A stretch of 64,000 bases of DNA. Source: Gemmatimonadaceae bacterium (GTDB lineage: Bacteria; Gemmatimonadota; Gemmatimonadetes; Gemmatimonadales; Gemmatimonadaceae). Position 1 is the first letter of the stretch. Every line of letters begins with the position of its first letter. Both the position numbers and the translations under genes were made by a program. The DNA lies in the NCBI GenBank assembly GCA_035633115.1, contig DASQFN010000114.1, positions 159,981-223,980 of the forward strand. The letters run 5' to 3'. Below, piece by piece: positions 34,782-43,449 of this stretch. The notes below the pieces were generated by a model, which did no database searches, was not told the DNA's origin, and worked only from the letters and a program-made list of their open reading frames with translations.

Positions 34782-35855
34782 CTATTTCGCGGGCGGTTTG
34801 GCGACAGTCGCCGGATCGCCGTCGGAGACGTACCTGTTGCCGCTCTTGTCGAACTGGTCGAGCGTCCTCACCGGATCGTCACCCACCGCCTGCAGGCGGT
34901 TCATGCTGAGCGGGTTGAACTGTGGATCGTACGGACTTCGTGTCGGACCGCCAGCGACTTCGAGTATCGCCTCGTTTTCATATCGCACGACTCTTCCGGT
35001 TTTCGGATCGGTCCACGATCCCTTATGCGCGAGCGCGCGATTCTTCGGCCACATGCCAAGCGGGAGCGCGAAGGACCGAACCTTGTACCCCGGTACTGCG
35101 GAATCGATCGCCATATTCCCGCGTGCTATCTGTTCCTGCACGACAGCGTCGGAATACTTGTTCAGTTGGGCATGCCAGAGCGTGTGATTGCACAGCTCGA
35201 AACCCTGCTCGTGGAGATACCTGATCTTCGGGAATCGCCACTCCGTTTTCTGGTCTTCGATTCCCTTGTTGCCGAAGAATGAGCGGCCCGCCTCGGCTCC
35301 GGACAGCAGACAGAAGACGGCCTGGTTGGGCCAGTCGGGGCGGGTTTTCCTGAAATCGAGCCAGATTCCGAGACCGCTTTGCGGGTCGATTTCCAGCTTG
35401 CCGTTGCGCTCGATGTAGCTGAACTGGCTGGGTGAGGCGTCGTCGAAAACGAAGACGATTGGTGACAGGCCCTTCGGCAAGTCGATCTTACGGTCCAGAA
35501 TCTGCGAAATCGTCACCGGCCGGTACCCACGTGCGTATATCTCCTCAAGATCACGCCGGAAATGACCACGTTCGCGGGAGTACAAACCATCCTTATCGGT
35601 AATCAAATGGTATTCGGCGAGTGCTATCCGTCCGAGCTCGTTTGGAACGCGGGCGGAGTCGGCAGGGGTTAGCCGAAAGGCGGTTGAGCCGCCGGCCGGG
35701 GAATCGCTGGACGTCCGCGGTGTATCAGTAGAGGCTGTACCGGCATCGGCGCCAGGACTGGCGTTGGCGGGCTGGGAAGCTCCGTCGCTTTTGCTCGTGC
35801 AGGCATAGAGGGAACAGGACGTGAGAATCAGCGCAGTGGCGGCGCGGGCAAACAT
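34782..35855 (-). CDS. polysaccharide deacetylase-like lipoprotein
   Basis: A 357-residue protein with a lipobox (MFARAATALILTSCSLYAC), a Ser/Thr/Gly/Asp-rich linker, and a NodB-like domain. Metal-site motifs are VFVFDDASPS (variant of TFDDG) and NHTLWHA (HxxxH). FALPLGMWP replaces the usual RPPYG. An ATG at 35870 would overlap the divergent PBP gene. It may remove acetyl groups from cell-envelope glycan, consistent with its PBP neighbour, though the substrate is not shown. Confidence 0.8.
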   Translation of the reverse strand: MFARAATALILTSCSLYACTSKSDGASQPANASPGADAGTASTDTPRTSSDSPAGGSTAFRLTPADSARVPNELGRIALAEYHLITDKDGLYSRERGHFRRDLEEIYARGYRPVTISQILDRKIDLPKGLSPIVFVFDDASPSQFSYIERNGKLEIDPQSGLGIWLDFRKTRPDWPNQAVFCLLSGAEAGRSFFGNKGIEDQKTEWRFPKIRYLHEQGFELCNHTLWHAQLNKYSDAVVQEQIARGNMAIDSAVPGYKVRSFALPLGMWPKNRALAHKGSWTDPKTGRVVRYENEAILEVAGGPTRSPYDPQFNPLSMNRLQAVGDDPVRTLDQFDKSGNRYVSDGDPATVAKPPAK

Positions 35856-35868
35856 GGGTCGACTAGGC

Positions 35869-37992
35869 ATGTGGAAAGAGATCAAGAAGCGGCGTGAATT
35901 GATTTTTAAGGGGTCTCTGGCGGCGGCGATCGTATTCGTCCTCGTCCTCGACTTCTGGCTCGGCACCTGTGGGTTCGAGCGCTGCCCGAGTGCACGCGAA
36001 ATTCAGGCCTACCACCCGGACGAGGGTGGTCGGGTTTACGACCGCAACGGCCGGTTGATGGGCCGCGTCGTGATCGTCCGCCGCTTGAATGTACCTATCT
36101 CGCAGGTGCCTCTCCATGTCCGGCAGGCATTCATTGCCGCGGAAGATCGCCGGTTCTACAAGCACAACGGCGTGGACTGGCGCGGCTTCGTCCGCGCCTC
36201 CGTTCGAAACATCAAGTCCCTCGGGGTGCGTGAGGGATTCAGCACCATCACGATGCAGGCGGCGCGCAACACGTTCGTCGTCGATCAGTACAAGAGTCGC
36301 TCATTGCCGAAAAAGCTCATCGAGCTTCGCGTAGCGAACCTGATGGAGAAATCGCTGAGCAAGGACCAGATACTTCAGCTCTACCTTAACGCCATCTACA
36401 TGGGCAACGGCGTGTACGGTATCGAGGCGGCGAGCCGCGACCTGTTCGGAAAGACTGTCAAGAACATCACGATTACGGAAGGTGCGATGCTGGCGGCGCT
36501 GCCCAGGGCGCCATCGGCGTATACGCCGCGGCGCAATCCCCGCAAAGCGCTCACGCGGCGCAACCTCGTTCTCTCGCTGATGGTCCAGGAAGGCTACATC
36601 GCGCGAGACAAGTTCTCGGCGCTCGCGGCAACACGTCTCCGAATCGCGAGCGAGCAGTGGCGTCCCGACACCTCCGACGATTCCTACGCGCTCGACGCCG
36701 TGCGGGCGCTCACCGACTCGATACTCGACGAGACCGAGGAGGACGCGGCCGACCTCACAGTGTACACGACCCTCGACAGGTCGGCACAGCTGGCCGCAAA
36801 CCGCTCGGTGCGGCGGCATACGTCAGCGATTCAGCGGGAATCCAGCGGATGGTGGAAGGGCAAGCAGCATTTCGTTCAGGGCGCGATGGTCGCGATCGAT
36901 CCGCGAACGGGCGACGTGCGGGCGCTCGTCGGCGGCCGACGCTACGAGCGCGGAAACTTCAACCGCGCGCTGAACGCGCACCGGCAACCGGGCTCGGCGT
37001 TCAAGCCATTCGTCTACGCAGCGGCGCTTTCGGCGGGATACACACCCGCCTCCGACGTTCGTGACGACCCTGTGGAAGTGATTCAGGGACGAACAGTGTG
37101 GACGCCCGCGAACTACAACGACGACTACGCCGGTCTGATCACGTTTCGCAGAGCTCTCATTCGTTCGGCAAACTCGGCGACGGTTCGCGTCAGTCAGCTC
37201 GTGGGCATTCCGCGTGTAATCGAGGCAGCGCGCCGCAACGGAATCGAAAGCGACATTCCCAACTATCCCGCGATCGCGCTCGGTGCGATCGAAGTCACGC
37301 CGATAGAGCTCGTCCGTGCATACGCACCATTTGCCAACGGCGGATACAGAGTGAAGCCGCGGCTCGTGAGGCGCATCGAGACTCGCGACGGAAAGGTGTT
37401 GTGGAGCAGCGAGATCGCCGCGCCGGTTCCCGTGATGGACCCGCGCGACGCCTACCAGATGACGTCGATGCTACGCGGCGTGGTCGATTACGGCACAGGA
37501 CGCCCCATTCGCGACTACGGTGTGAAAGGTCTGGTTGCGGGGAAGACGGGGACCACGAACGATGGCGCCGACGTATGGTTCGTCGGCTACACGCCGAATC
37601 TCGTCGCCGCCTTCTGGTTCGGGTACGACGAGCGGCACATGGTGGCGTACGATGCGTCTGGAGGCCGGCTCGCGGCGCCGGCGTGGGCGGAGTTCTACAA
37701 GGAGGGCTGGACCGAGCCGGTCCCCCCGAACTCATGGATGCCACCGCCGGGAATGGTGGGCGCGACGATCGATCCGACTACGGGGTGGCTGGCCAATGAA
37801 TGGTGTCCCGCGCGGAAGGTGGAGTACTTCAAGCCCGGCACCGAGCCGCACACCGAGTGCATCGAGCACGGGGCGCCGGAGTACGACACGGAGTGGCCGG
37901 ATCAGACCGACTGGCCGCGGGAAGCGGGCAGGGGCGTCGAGAATCTCGGCAAGAAGCTCGGCAAGGCTCTGGGGAAAATCTTCCGCTTCTAG
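35869..37992 (+). CDS. class A penicillin-binding protein (PBP1A type)
   Basis: A 707-residue bifunctional peptidoglycan synthase. A single membrane anchor (GSLAAAIVFVLVLDFWLG) is followed by the glycosyltransferase domain with catalytic Glu92 in EDRRFYKHNGVDW and GFSTITMQAARN. The transpeptidase has the SxxK serine at about residue 376 (GSAFKPFVY), SANSATVRV and GKTGTTNDGADVWFVGYTP. The ATG at 35869 is chosen as directly preceding the basic pre-anchor segment WKEIKKRREL. The start is back to back with the deacetylase start, and the stop shares CTAG with the DUF1501 stop. Confidence 0.94.
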   Translation: MWKEIKKRRELIFKGSLAAAIVFVLVLDFWLGTCGFERCPSAREIQAYHPDEGGRVYDRNGRLMGRVVIVRRLNVPISQVPLHVRQAFIAAEDRRFYKHNGVDWRGFVRASVRNIKSLGVREGFSTITMQAARNTFVVDQYKSRSLPKKLIELRVANLMEKSLSKDQILQLYLNAIYMGNGVYGIEAASRDLFGKTVKNITITEGAMLAALPRAPSAYTPRRNPRKALTRRNLVLSLMVQEGYIARDKFSALAATRLRIASEQWRPDTSDDSYALDAVRALTDSILDETEEDAADLTVYTTLDRSAQLAANRSVRRHTSAIQRESSGWWKGKQHFVQGAMVAIDPRTGDVRALVGGRRYERGNFNRALNAHRQPGSAFKPFVYAAALSAGYTPASDVRDDPVEVIQGRTVWTPANYNDDYAGLITFRRALIRSANSATVRVSQLVGIPRVIEAARRNGIESDIPNYPAIALGAIEVTPIELVRAYAPFANGGYRVKPRLVRRIETRDGKVLWSSEIAAPVPVMDPRDAYQMTSMLRGVVDYGTGRPIRDYGVKGLVAGKTGTTNDGADVWFVGYTPNLVAAFWFGYDERHMVAYDASGGRLAAPAWAEFYKEGWTEPVPPNSWMPPPGMVGATIDPTTGWLANEWCPARKVEYFKPGTEPHTECIEHGAPEYDTEWPDQTDWPREAGRGVENLGKKLGKALGKIFRF

Positions 37993-39254
37993 ACGATCCC
38001 GAGCCACCCCTCGCTCTTCGACGTAAATCCAGGAAAGATCTTGTCGATCTCGGCCGCGCCCATGTGCCGCGACGTGATCTCGCTGAACACCGATCTGAAA
38101 TCCGTGGTGAGTGCGAGATCACGACCCTCGTACAGCTGCTCCTGGTCGAGTCCCGGCCACTTGCCGTAGACCTTCCCGCCTTTCACGTCACCGCCGATTA
38201 CGAACAGCGCTCCGGCGTGGCCATGGTCCGTGCCGCGGTTTCCGTTTTCGCGGGCCATGCGGCCGAACTCGGACATCGTAAGAATCACGACGTCGCCCAT
38301 CTTGTCCCCTAAATCCGTGACAAGCGCATTGATGGATTGACCGAAGTCGTTCAGACGCTGCGCGAGCTGTCCCGTTGCGCCGCCCTGATTGACATGTGTG
38401 TCCCACCCGCCGATGTCGGCGAAAGCAATCTCGAGTCCCACATTCGCCTTGATGAGCTGCGCAATCTGCAGCAGCCGCTGCCCGAACTGCGACCGCGGAT
38501 ACTGCGCGCCGTTCTGAGCCGCGTATTTCTGGGGATTCGCCTCTCGCAAGAGCTTCACGGCATCGAACATCTCGCTGCCGGCGCCATGGACGAGGTCGGC
38601 AGAGCCGGTGCGATACAACGCTTCGAGTCGCGCAGCCTGCGAGCCGGTGGTGCGCACGGTGAACTCGCCCAGACTGTTCATCGCGACCGTCTCGGCGCCA
38701 CCCTCGAGAATCCGAGGGGTTTGCTGGGTCAGCGAGACAGCGCGAAACGGAGTCGACGCACATTCGGCGCATGTGCCCTGCGCGGCCAGATAACGATTCA
38801 GCCAGCCGTCGGTAGTGCCTTTGATGTCGGGTGTTCCGGTCTCCATGTAATCCTGCGCGTCGAAGTGCGAGCGCGTCGCACTCGGACTTCCAACCGCGTG
38901 TACGGGAGCCAGGAGCCCGCGATCATACAAAGGCTTCAGTGGTGCAAGCGACGGGTGCAACCCGAAGAATCCATCGAGATCGATGGCGCTCTCTCCCGAT
39001 CCCAGCTGGCGCCCCAGTCCAACGGGGCGTGGGATAGCGATGCTTGGCCGCATCGCGTAGTACGCCTTCTCGCCGTGTGGCACGATAACGTTGAGTGCGT
39101 CCGCTGCACCGCGCTGAAAGAGACAGATGAGGGTCTTGCCCCTCGGCGCGGACAGCAGCTCCATGCCAAACGCCGTGCGGCGGAGGAAGCTTGGACTCAG
39201 GCCCATTGTCACGAGGGCGAGTCCACCGGCTTTCACGAATACCCTTCGATCCAT
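37989..39254 (-). CDS. DUF1501 protein, Tat-exported
   Basis: A 421-residue sulfatase-like-fold protein. The N-terminus MDRRVFVKAGGLALVTMG is a twin-arginine signal. Typical DUF1501 motifs are LICLFQRGAADALNVIVPHG, HSHFDAQDYMETGTPD-like HFDAQDYMETGTPD, IGGWDTHVNQGG and TMSEFGRMARENGNRGTDHG. The family is nearly always paired with DUF1800, as here, with a 14-base gap. Function is unestablished. Confidence 0.92.
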   Translation of the reverse strand: MDRRVFVKAGGLALVTMGLSPSFLRRTAFGMELLSAPRGKTLICLFQRGAADALNVIVPHGEKAYYAMRPSIAIPRPVGLGRQLGSGESAIDLDGFFGLHPSLAPLKPLYDRGLLAPVHAVGSPSATRSHFDAQDYMETGTPDIKGTTDGWLNRYLAAQGTCAECASTPFRAVSLTQQTPRILEGGAETVAMNSLGEFTVRTTGSQAARLEALYRTGSADLVHGAGSEMFDAVKLLREANPQKYAAQNGAQYPRSQFGQRLLQIAQLIKANVGLEIAFADIGGWDTHVNQGGATGQLAQRLNDFGQSINALVTDLGDKMGDVVILTMSEFGRMARENGNRGTDHGHAGALFVIGGDVKGGKVYGKWPGLDQEQLYEGRDLALTTDFRSVFSEITSRHMGAAEIDKIFPGFTSKSEGWLGIV

Positions 39255-39268
39255 ACGATCCCCTTGCG

Positions 39269-41056
39269 TTATCTGCGCTGGAATTCGGGAGAACCGAGCG
39301 CCAGGCCTACGATTTGTGCGACACCCGTGAGCTGCGGGACAGGACCTAGCGCCAGTGCGCGCGGATTTGCGCGGCGCGGACGGTCGATTGTCGACGTCAT
39401 TTCGTTCTGGCTCGACTCAGCCGAAGCCATTTCAGCTGGATTGGCAGCCGCGTTGCTCGTAATCGGGTTCTCGCCTTTTATCAACACGGCCCGCGTGTCG
39501 GGTGAGGCGGATCCAGAGAGCAGCACTGAAATCACCGCGTCAACCTGCTGCTGGCGTGGAGCGTTGCGGAGCGAATCGATTGCCGGCAGTGCAGTGAAGT
39601 CGAGCCCCGGAATGCGATTGGCTGCGACAGCCATTCCGAAGTTGATCCGATTCAGAATTGCGCCGGTGTTCATCCAGGCATCACCGGTTTCGGGATATCC
39701 GTTTGGCGCCTGATGCCCGTAAATCGGCTGGCCGAGGAACGCAATGGCCTGCGCGGTTTGCGGGGTGGGATCGGGTTGCGCGTTCAGCCCGCGCATCGCG
39801 CTCACCACGACCTCGAACGGCGATTTCACCTTGCTGCGGAATGCACGCTGTGAGTACAGCTCGTTCGATGTAACGATCGTCCGGACAACCTCACGGATGT
39901 CACCGTTCGTCTTGAGGAAGACGGCCGCTGCGTCGTCCACGAGTGACCGCGGCGGATCGTCAGCGACGAATCGCCGCACGAGCTTGGTCGCGATGTAACG
40001 CGCGGTTGCCGGGCTGCGGCTCAGTATGTCGAGCACGTCTTCGCCGTCCTCGATTCCCCTGCCGGCGGAAAGCTTTTGGCCGAGCACGATCTTCTCGCCG
40101 GCATCGTGCATCGCGGGGCGGAAAATAAAGCCGCCTCCAGTCATTGGCGGATTGATTGTCCAGCCGGTAAGTGCACGTGCGACGTTGATCACGTCCTGCT
40201 GCGTGTAGCCGCCGTCAGCTCCGAGCGTGTGAAGCTCGAGGAGCTCCCGCCCGTAGTTCTCATTGAGTCCGGTGTTTCGGGCCTGGCCCGGCCGCCGCTC
40301 GAATCGTCCGGCGCGTCCCGCATTCGTAAGACGCGGGCGCGAGCTGTCGGCCATGCTCCGCGCGTTGTCGAGGTAGAACAGCATCGCCGGGCTTTTGGCT
40401 ACTGCCCCGAGCAGGTCGCGGAATTTCCCGAGCGCATTCGGTCTGATGACGTCCCGCTCGTACTCGACCAGGTAGTACGGCTGCGGCGGACCTTTGCCCA
40501 AAAAGACGCTGAAGTGATTGAGCCAGAAATCAGTCATCACTTCCTCGAGCTGGCGATTGCTCGCAACCGCGCGGGCCACGCGTGCGGACTGGAGCTGGCC
40601 GACGATCTGTCGGCGTCCGAGTCCCGCCTGCTGCATGGCCATTCGATCTTCACGTGACATCTGCGCTGAGTCTGCCCTGTCACGCCTGACCATCCTGCGC
40701 TCGCGCTGCGCCTCGGCAAATTGTCTGAGGAGGTCGTTCTGATCCTGCTTCAGGTTGTCATAACGTGAAGCAAACTGCTCGAAGCCAGTGTTGTCGATTC
40801 GTTCGGGATGGAGCTGGAGGTCGATCCACCGGTCGAGTCCCATTGCCCGGACTTTCTGAGCATCTCCTGGCCGGGGACCGAACGTCAGCCTGTTGAGCGC
40901 CTGAATTATCTGCTGGTCGGCGGCGAGCTCACGGTGGTCGAGGCGGGCTGTTGACGCCGCTTGCCGCTGAGCAGGGCTGGTCGTTTGTGCCGCAATTGAT
41001 GATGCAAGCGCACCTGAGAGCAGGGCGGCGGATATGAGAGATTTCGTCAGGCGCAT
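39269..41056 (-). CDS. DUF1800 secreted protein
   Basis: A 595-residue protein with a signal peptide (MRLTKSLISAALLSGALASS). DUF1800 hallmarks are ALNRLTFGPRPGDAQKVRAM, GLDRWIDLQLHPERIDNTGF, LTDFWLNHFSVFLGKG-like DFWLNHFSVFLGKGPP, and NENYGRELLELHTLGADGGY followed by TQQDVINVARALTGW. The ATG at 41056 is preferred over an upstream codon at 41098 because it begins the signal peptide. It is upstream of DUF1501 in one transcription unit. Confidence 0.92.
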   Translation of the reverse strand: MRLTKSLISAALLSGALASSIAAQTTSPAQRQAASTARLDHRELAADQQIIQALNRLTFGPRPGDAQKVRAMGLDRWIDLQLHPERIDNTGFEQFASRYDNLKQDQNDLLRQFAEAQRERRMVRRDRADSAQMSREDRMAMQQAGLGRRQIVGQLQSARVARAVASNRQLEEVMTDFWLNHFSVFLGKGPPQPYYLVEYERDVIRPNALGKFRDLLGAVAKSPAMLFYLDNARSMADSSRPRLTNAGRAGRFERRPGQARNTGLNENYGRELLELHTLGADGGYTQQDVINVARALTGWTINPPMTGGGFIFRPAMHDAGEKIVLGQKLSAGRGIEDGEDVLDILSRSPATARYIATKLVRRFVADDPPRSLVDDAAAVFLKTNGDIREVVRTIVTSNELYSQRAFRSKVKSPFEVVVSAMRGLNAQPDPTPQTAQAIAFLGQPIYGHQAPNGYPETGDAWMNTGAILNRINFGMAVAANRIPGLDFTALPAIDSLRNAPRQQQVDAVISVLLSGSASPDTRAVLIKGENPITSNAAANPAEMASAESSQNEMTSTIDRPRRANPRALALGPVPQLTGVAQIVGLALGSPEFQRR

Positions 41057-41155
41057 GGCTGTAGTTCCGGCTCCGTTGTCCTGGCTGGTAGACGCCACAG
41101 ATCCGGGCGCGTTAACCCCATTCCTACTGCACTCGAGGAGCGCGATCGGAGCGGC

Positions 41156-41962
41156 CTACTCAAGGACCTCGAGGTACTTGTTTAGATCGGCCGTGGCAGT
41201 CGGGTACTCGAGCCCGAGGCCGTCGAGCGTCGCGACGATCCGCTTTGCAATCAGATAGTTCCTTGCCTTGTTCTTGTCCGCGGGAACGAAGTACCACGGA
41301 GCCCACGGCGTGCTGCACTTGCGCACCGCGTCCCTGTAGGCCGCGTTGTACTTGTCCCACAGCTTTCGCTCATCGAGATCACCGGCCTTGAACTTCCAGT
41401 TCTTTTTCGGATCCTCGATGCGCTCTCTGAGACGTTTGGTCTGCTCCTGGCGTGAGATGTGGAGAAAGAACTTCAGAATCACCACACCGTTTTCCGTGAG
41501 AGTCTTCTCGAACTGGTTGATCTGATCGTAGCGTTGCGACCACACAGCTTTCGAAACGAGCTCGTGCACGCGCACCACCAGCACATCCTCGTAATGCGAG
41601 CGGTTGAATATCCCGATGGTTCCGCGCTCGGGGACCACGTTGTGCACCCGCCACAGAAAATCGTGCGCCAGCTCCGTTGCGCTAGGTGCCTTGAACGAGT
41701 TGACTCGCACTCCCTGCGGGTTGCAGGCGTCGAATACGGTGCGGACGACGCCGTCCTTGCCGGACGCGTCGCGGCCCTGAAGAACAACGAGAACCGCATG
41801 TCGGCCGTCGGCATACAACACCTGCTGCAGCTCGCCCAGCCGCTCGGTCGCCTTCGCCAGCTTCTTCTCGATCTCATCGCCTTTCGGGAGATCGGAGGGG
41901 GGATCAGCGGCTTCATCGCTCAGTGAGAGCGGACGTCGTGGCGCGACCGGTTCGAGGATCAC
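41156..41962 (-). CDS. ppk2: polyphosphate kinase 2 family protein
   Basis: A 268-residue single-domain PPK2. Walker A-like GRDASGKDG, then VRVNSFKAPSATELAHDFLW, Walker B-like GTIGIFNRSHYEDVLVVRVH, and the lid region RLRERIEDPKKNWKFKAGDL are all in place. The family transfers phosphate between polyphosphate and nucleotides; the direction and nucleotide cannot be fixed here. The start is a GTG with GGAG 7 bases upstream, 14 bases after the lpd stop, so it is co-transcribed with sucB and lpd. Confidence 0.93.
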   Translation of the reverse strand: MILEPVAPRRPLSLSDEAADPPSDLPKGDEIEKKLAKATERLGELQQVLYADGRHAVLVVLQGRDASGKDGVVRTVFDACNPQGVRVNSFKAPSATELAHDFLWRVHNVVPERGTIGIFNRSHYEDVLVVRVHELVSKAVWSQRYDQINQFEKTLTENGVVILKFFLHISRQEQTKRLRERIEDPKKNWKFKAGDLDERKLWDKYNAAYRDAVRKCSTPWAPWYFVPADKNKARNYLIAKRIVATLDGLGLEYPTATADLNKYLEVLE

Positions 41963-41976
41963 GAGCGGGCTCCTTT

Positions 41977-43380
41977 CTATATATGGATTGATCGGCCGAG
42001 TACGCCAAGTGCGGCTTCCTTCACAGCTTCCGACAACGTCGGGTGCGAATGCACCGTGATGCCAATGTCCTCCGACGACCCGCGGTACTCGAACGCGAGC
42101 ACCACTTCCTGGATTACCTCGGACACGTTTGCGCCGATCATGTGGCAGCCAATCAGCTCGTCAGTCTTCGCGTCGGCGATGAACTTCACGAACCCTGTCG
42201 TTTCGCCCATCGAGCGTGCGCGGCCGTTGGCGGAGAACGGAAACTTGCCGACGCGGTATTCACGTCCTGATTCCTTCACCTCGTGCTCGGCGAGCCCGAC
42301 GGTGGCGATCTCGGGCCAGGTGTAAACGACAGACGGCATCGACTTGTGATCCATGTGCACCTTGTGTCCCGCAATCACCTCAGCGGCGACGACGCCTTCC
42401 TCCTCGGCTTTGTGAGCGAGAAGCTTGCCGCCCACGGCGTCACCGATGGCGTAGACGTTCGGAAGATTCGTTCGCATCTGATTGTCGACGACGATCTCGC
42501 CGCGCTTGCCGACGGCCAGGCCAAGTGCCTGAGCGTCGATCCCGGTGAGCACAGGTTTGCGGCCAACTGAAACGAGCACGTAATCCGCTTCGAGGGATTC
42601 AGCCCCGCCGTCGTTTTCGATGTCGATCGTGACGCGCTCACCCTCGCGCTTTCCACCGGTGACCTTCGTGCCCGCGCGGATCTCCATACCCTGCTTCCGG
42701 AAAACCTTGTCGGCTTCCTTGATGATCTCGGCATCGTTGCCCGCGAGGATCGTTGTAAGAAGCTCGATGACAGTTACTTTGGCGCCGAGGCGGCGCCAGA
42801 CCGAGCCAAGCTCGAGTCCGATGACGCCGCCGCCGATGACGATGAGATGCTTCGGCACTTCGGGGATTTTCAGTGCCCCGATATTGGACAGGATGCGCTC
42901 TTCATCGAACTCGAGGAACGGGAGTTCAATTGGGAGTGAGCCCGTAGCGATGATGACGTTTTTTGCCGCGTAGGACGTCACGCCGCCGTCGGCGGCTGTC
43001 ACGTCAACAACATTTCCCGCGCGCAGCGTTCCGCGACCTTTCGCCCACGTGATCTTGTGCTTCCTGAATAGGAACTCGATTCCCCTGGTGTTCTGCGCGA
43101 CGACTTCATCCTTCCGCTTGAGCATCGTGGCAAGGTCGAGCGACACTCCCTCGATTTTCACGCCATGCGCCGCGGCGTGCAGTCGCGCGAACTCGTAGTG
43201 CTCGGTGGAGCTCAGAAGCGCTTTTGATGGAATGCACCCGACGTTGACGCACGTTCCGCCAAGCGTCTTGTGCATCTCGACGCAAACGGTGGAAAGTCCG
43301 AGCTGTGCTGCGCGGATGGCCGCGACGTAACCTCCCGGACCTCCGCCGATGACTACGACGTCGGCCGCTGCAGGCTCAGC
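41977..43380 (-). CDS. lpdA: dihydrolipoyl dehydrogenase (E3)
   Basis: A 467-residue flavoprotein disulfide reductase that reoxidises the lipoyl group of 2-oxo-acid dehydrogenases. It has the FAD Rossmann VVIGGGPGGYVAAIRAAQLG, the redox disulfide GGTCVNVGCIPSKALL, the NAD site VIGGGVIGLELGSVWRRLGA, YAIGDAVGGKLLAHKAEEEG and the C-terminal His-Glu pair in VHSHPTLSEAVKEA. The ATG at 43380 begins the domain; one at 43398 is possible. It lies 69 bases downstream of sucB. Confidence 0.95.
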   Translation of the reverse strand, partial: AEPAAADVVVIGGGPGGYVAAIRAAQLGLSTVCVEMHKTLGGTCVNVGCIPSKALLSSTEHYEFARLHAAAHGVKIEGVSLDLATMLKRKDEVVAQNTRGIEFLFRKHKITWAKGRGTLRAGNVVDVTAADGGVTSYAAKNVIIATGSLPIELPFLEFDEERILSNIGALKIPEVPKHLIVIGGGVIGLELGSVWRRLGAKVTVIELLTTILAGNDAEIIKEADKVFRKQGMEIRAGTKVTGGKREGERVTIDIENDGGAESLEADYVLVSVGRKPVLTGIDAQALGLAVGKRGEIVVDNQMRTNLPNVYAIGDAVGGKLLAHKAEEEGVVAAEVIAGHKVHMDHKSMPSVVYTWPEIATVGLAEHEVKESGREYRVGKFPFSANGRARSMGETTGFVKFIADAKTDELIGCHMIGANVSEVIQEVVLAFEYRGSSEDIGITVHSHPTLSEAVKEAALGVLGRSIHI

Positions 43381-43449
43381 CATCAGTGCGGAGAGCAAGA
43401 CGCTCCCAGACAGCGGGAGCGTTGTTGTTTCGCATCGTTTCGGCCGGTT

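Noticed and set aside
38337..39713. 458-codon plus-strand frame across DUF1501 and DUF1800
   Set aside because: It spans two real genes on the other strand and shows no protein features.
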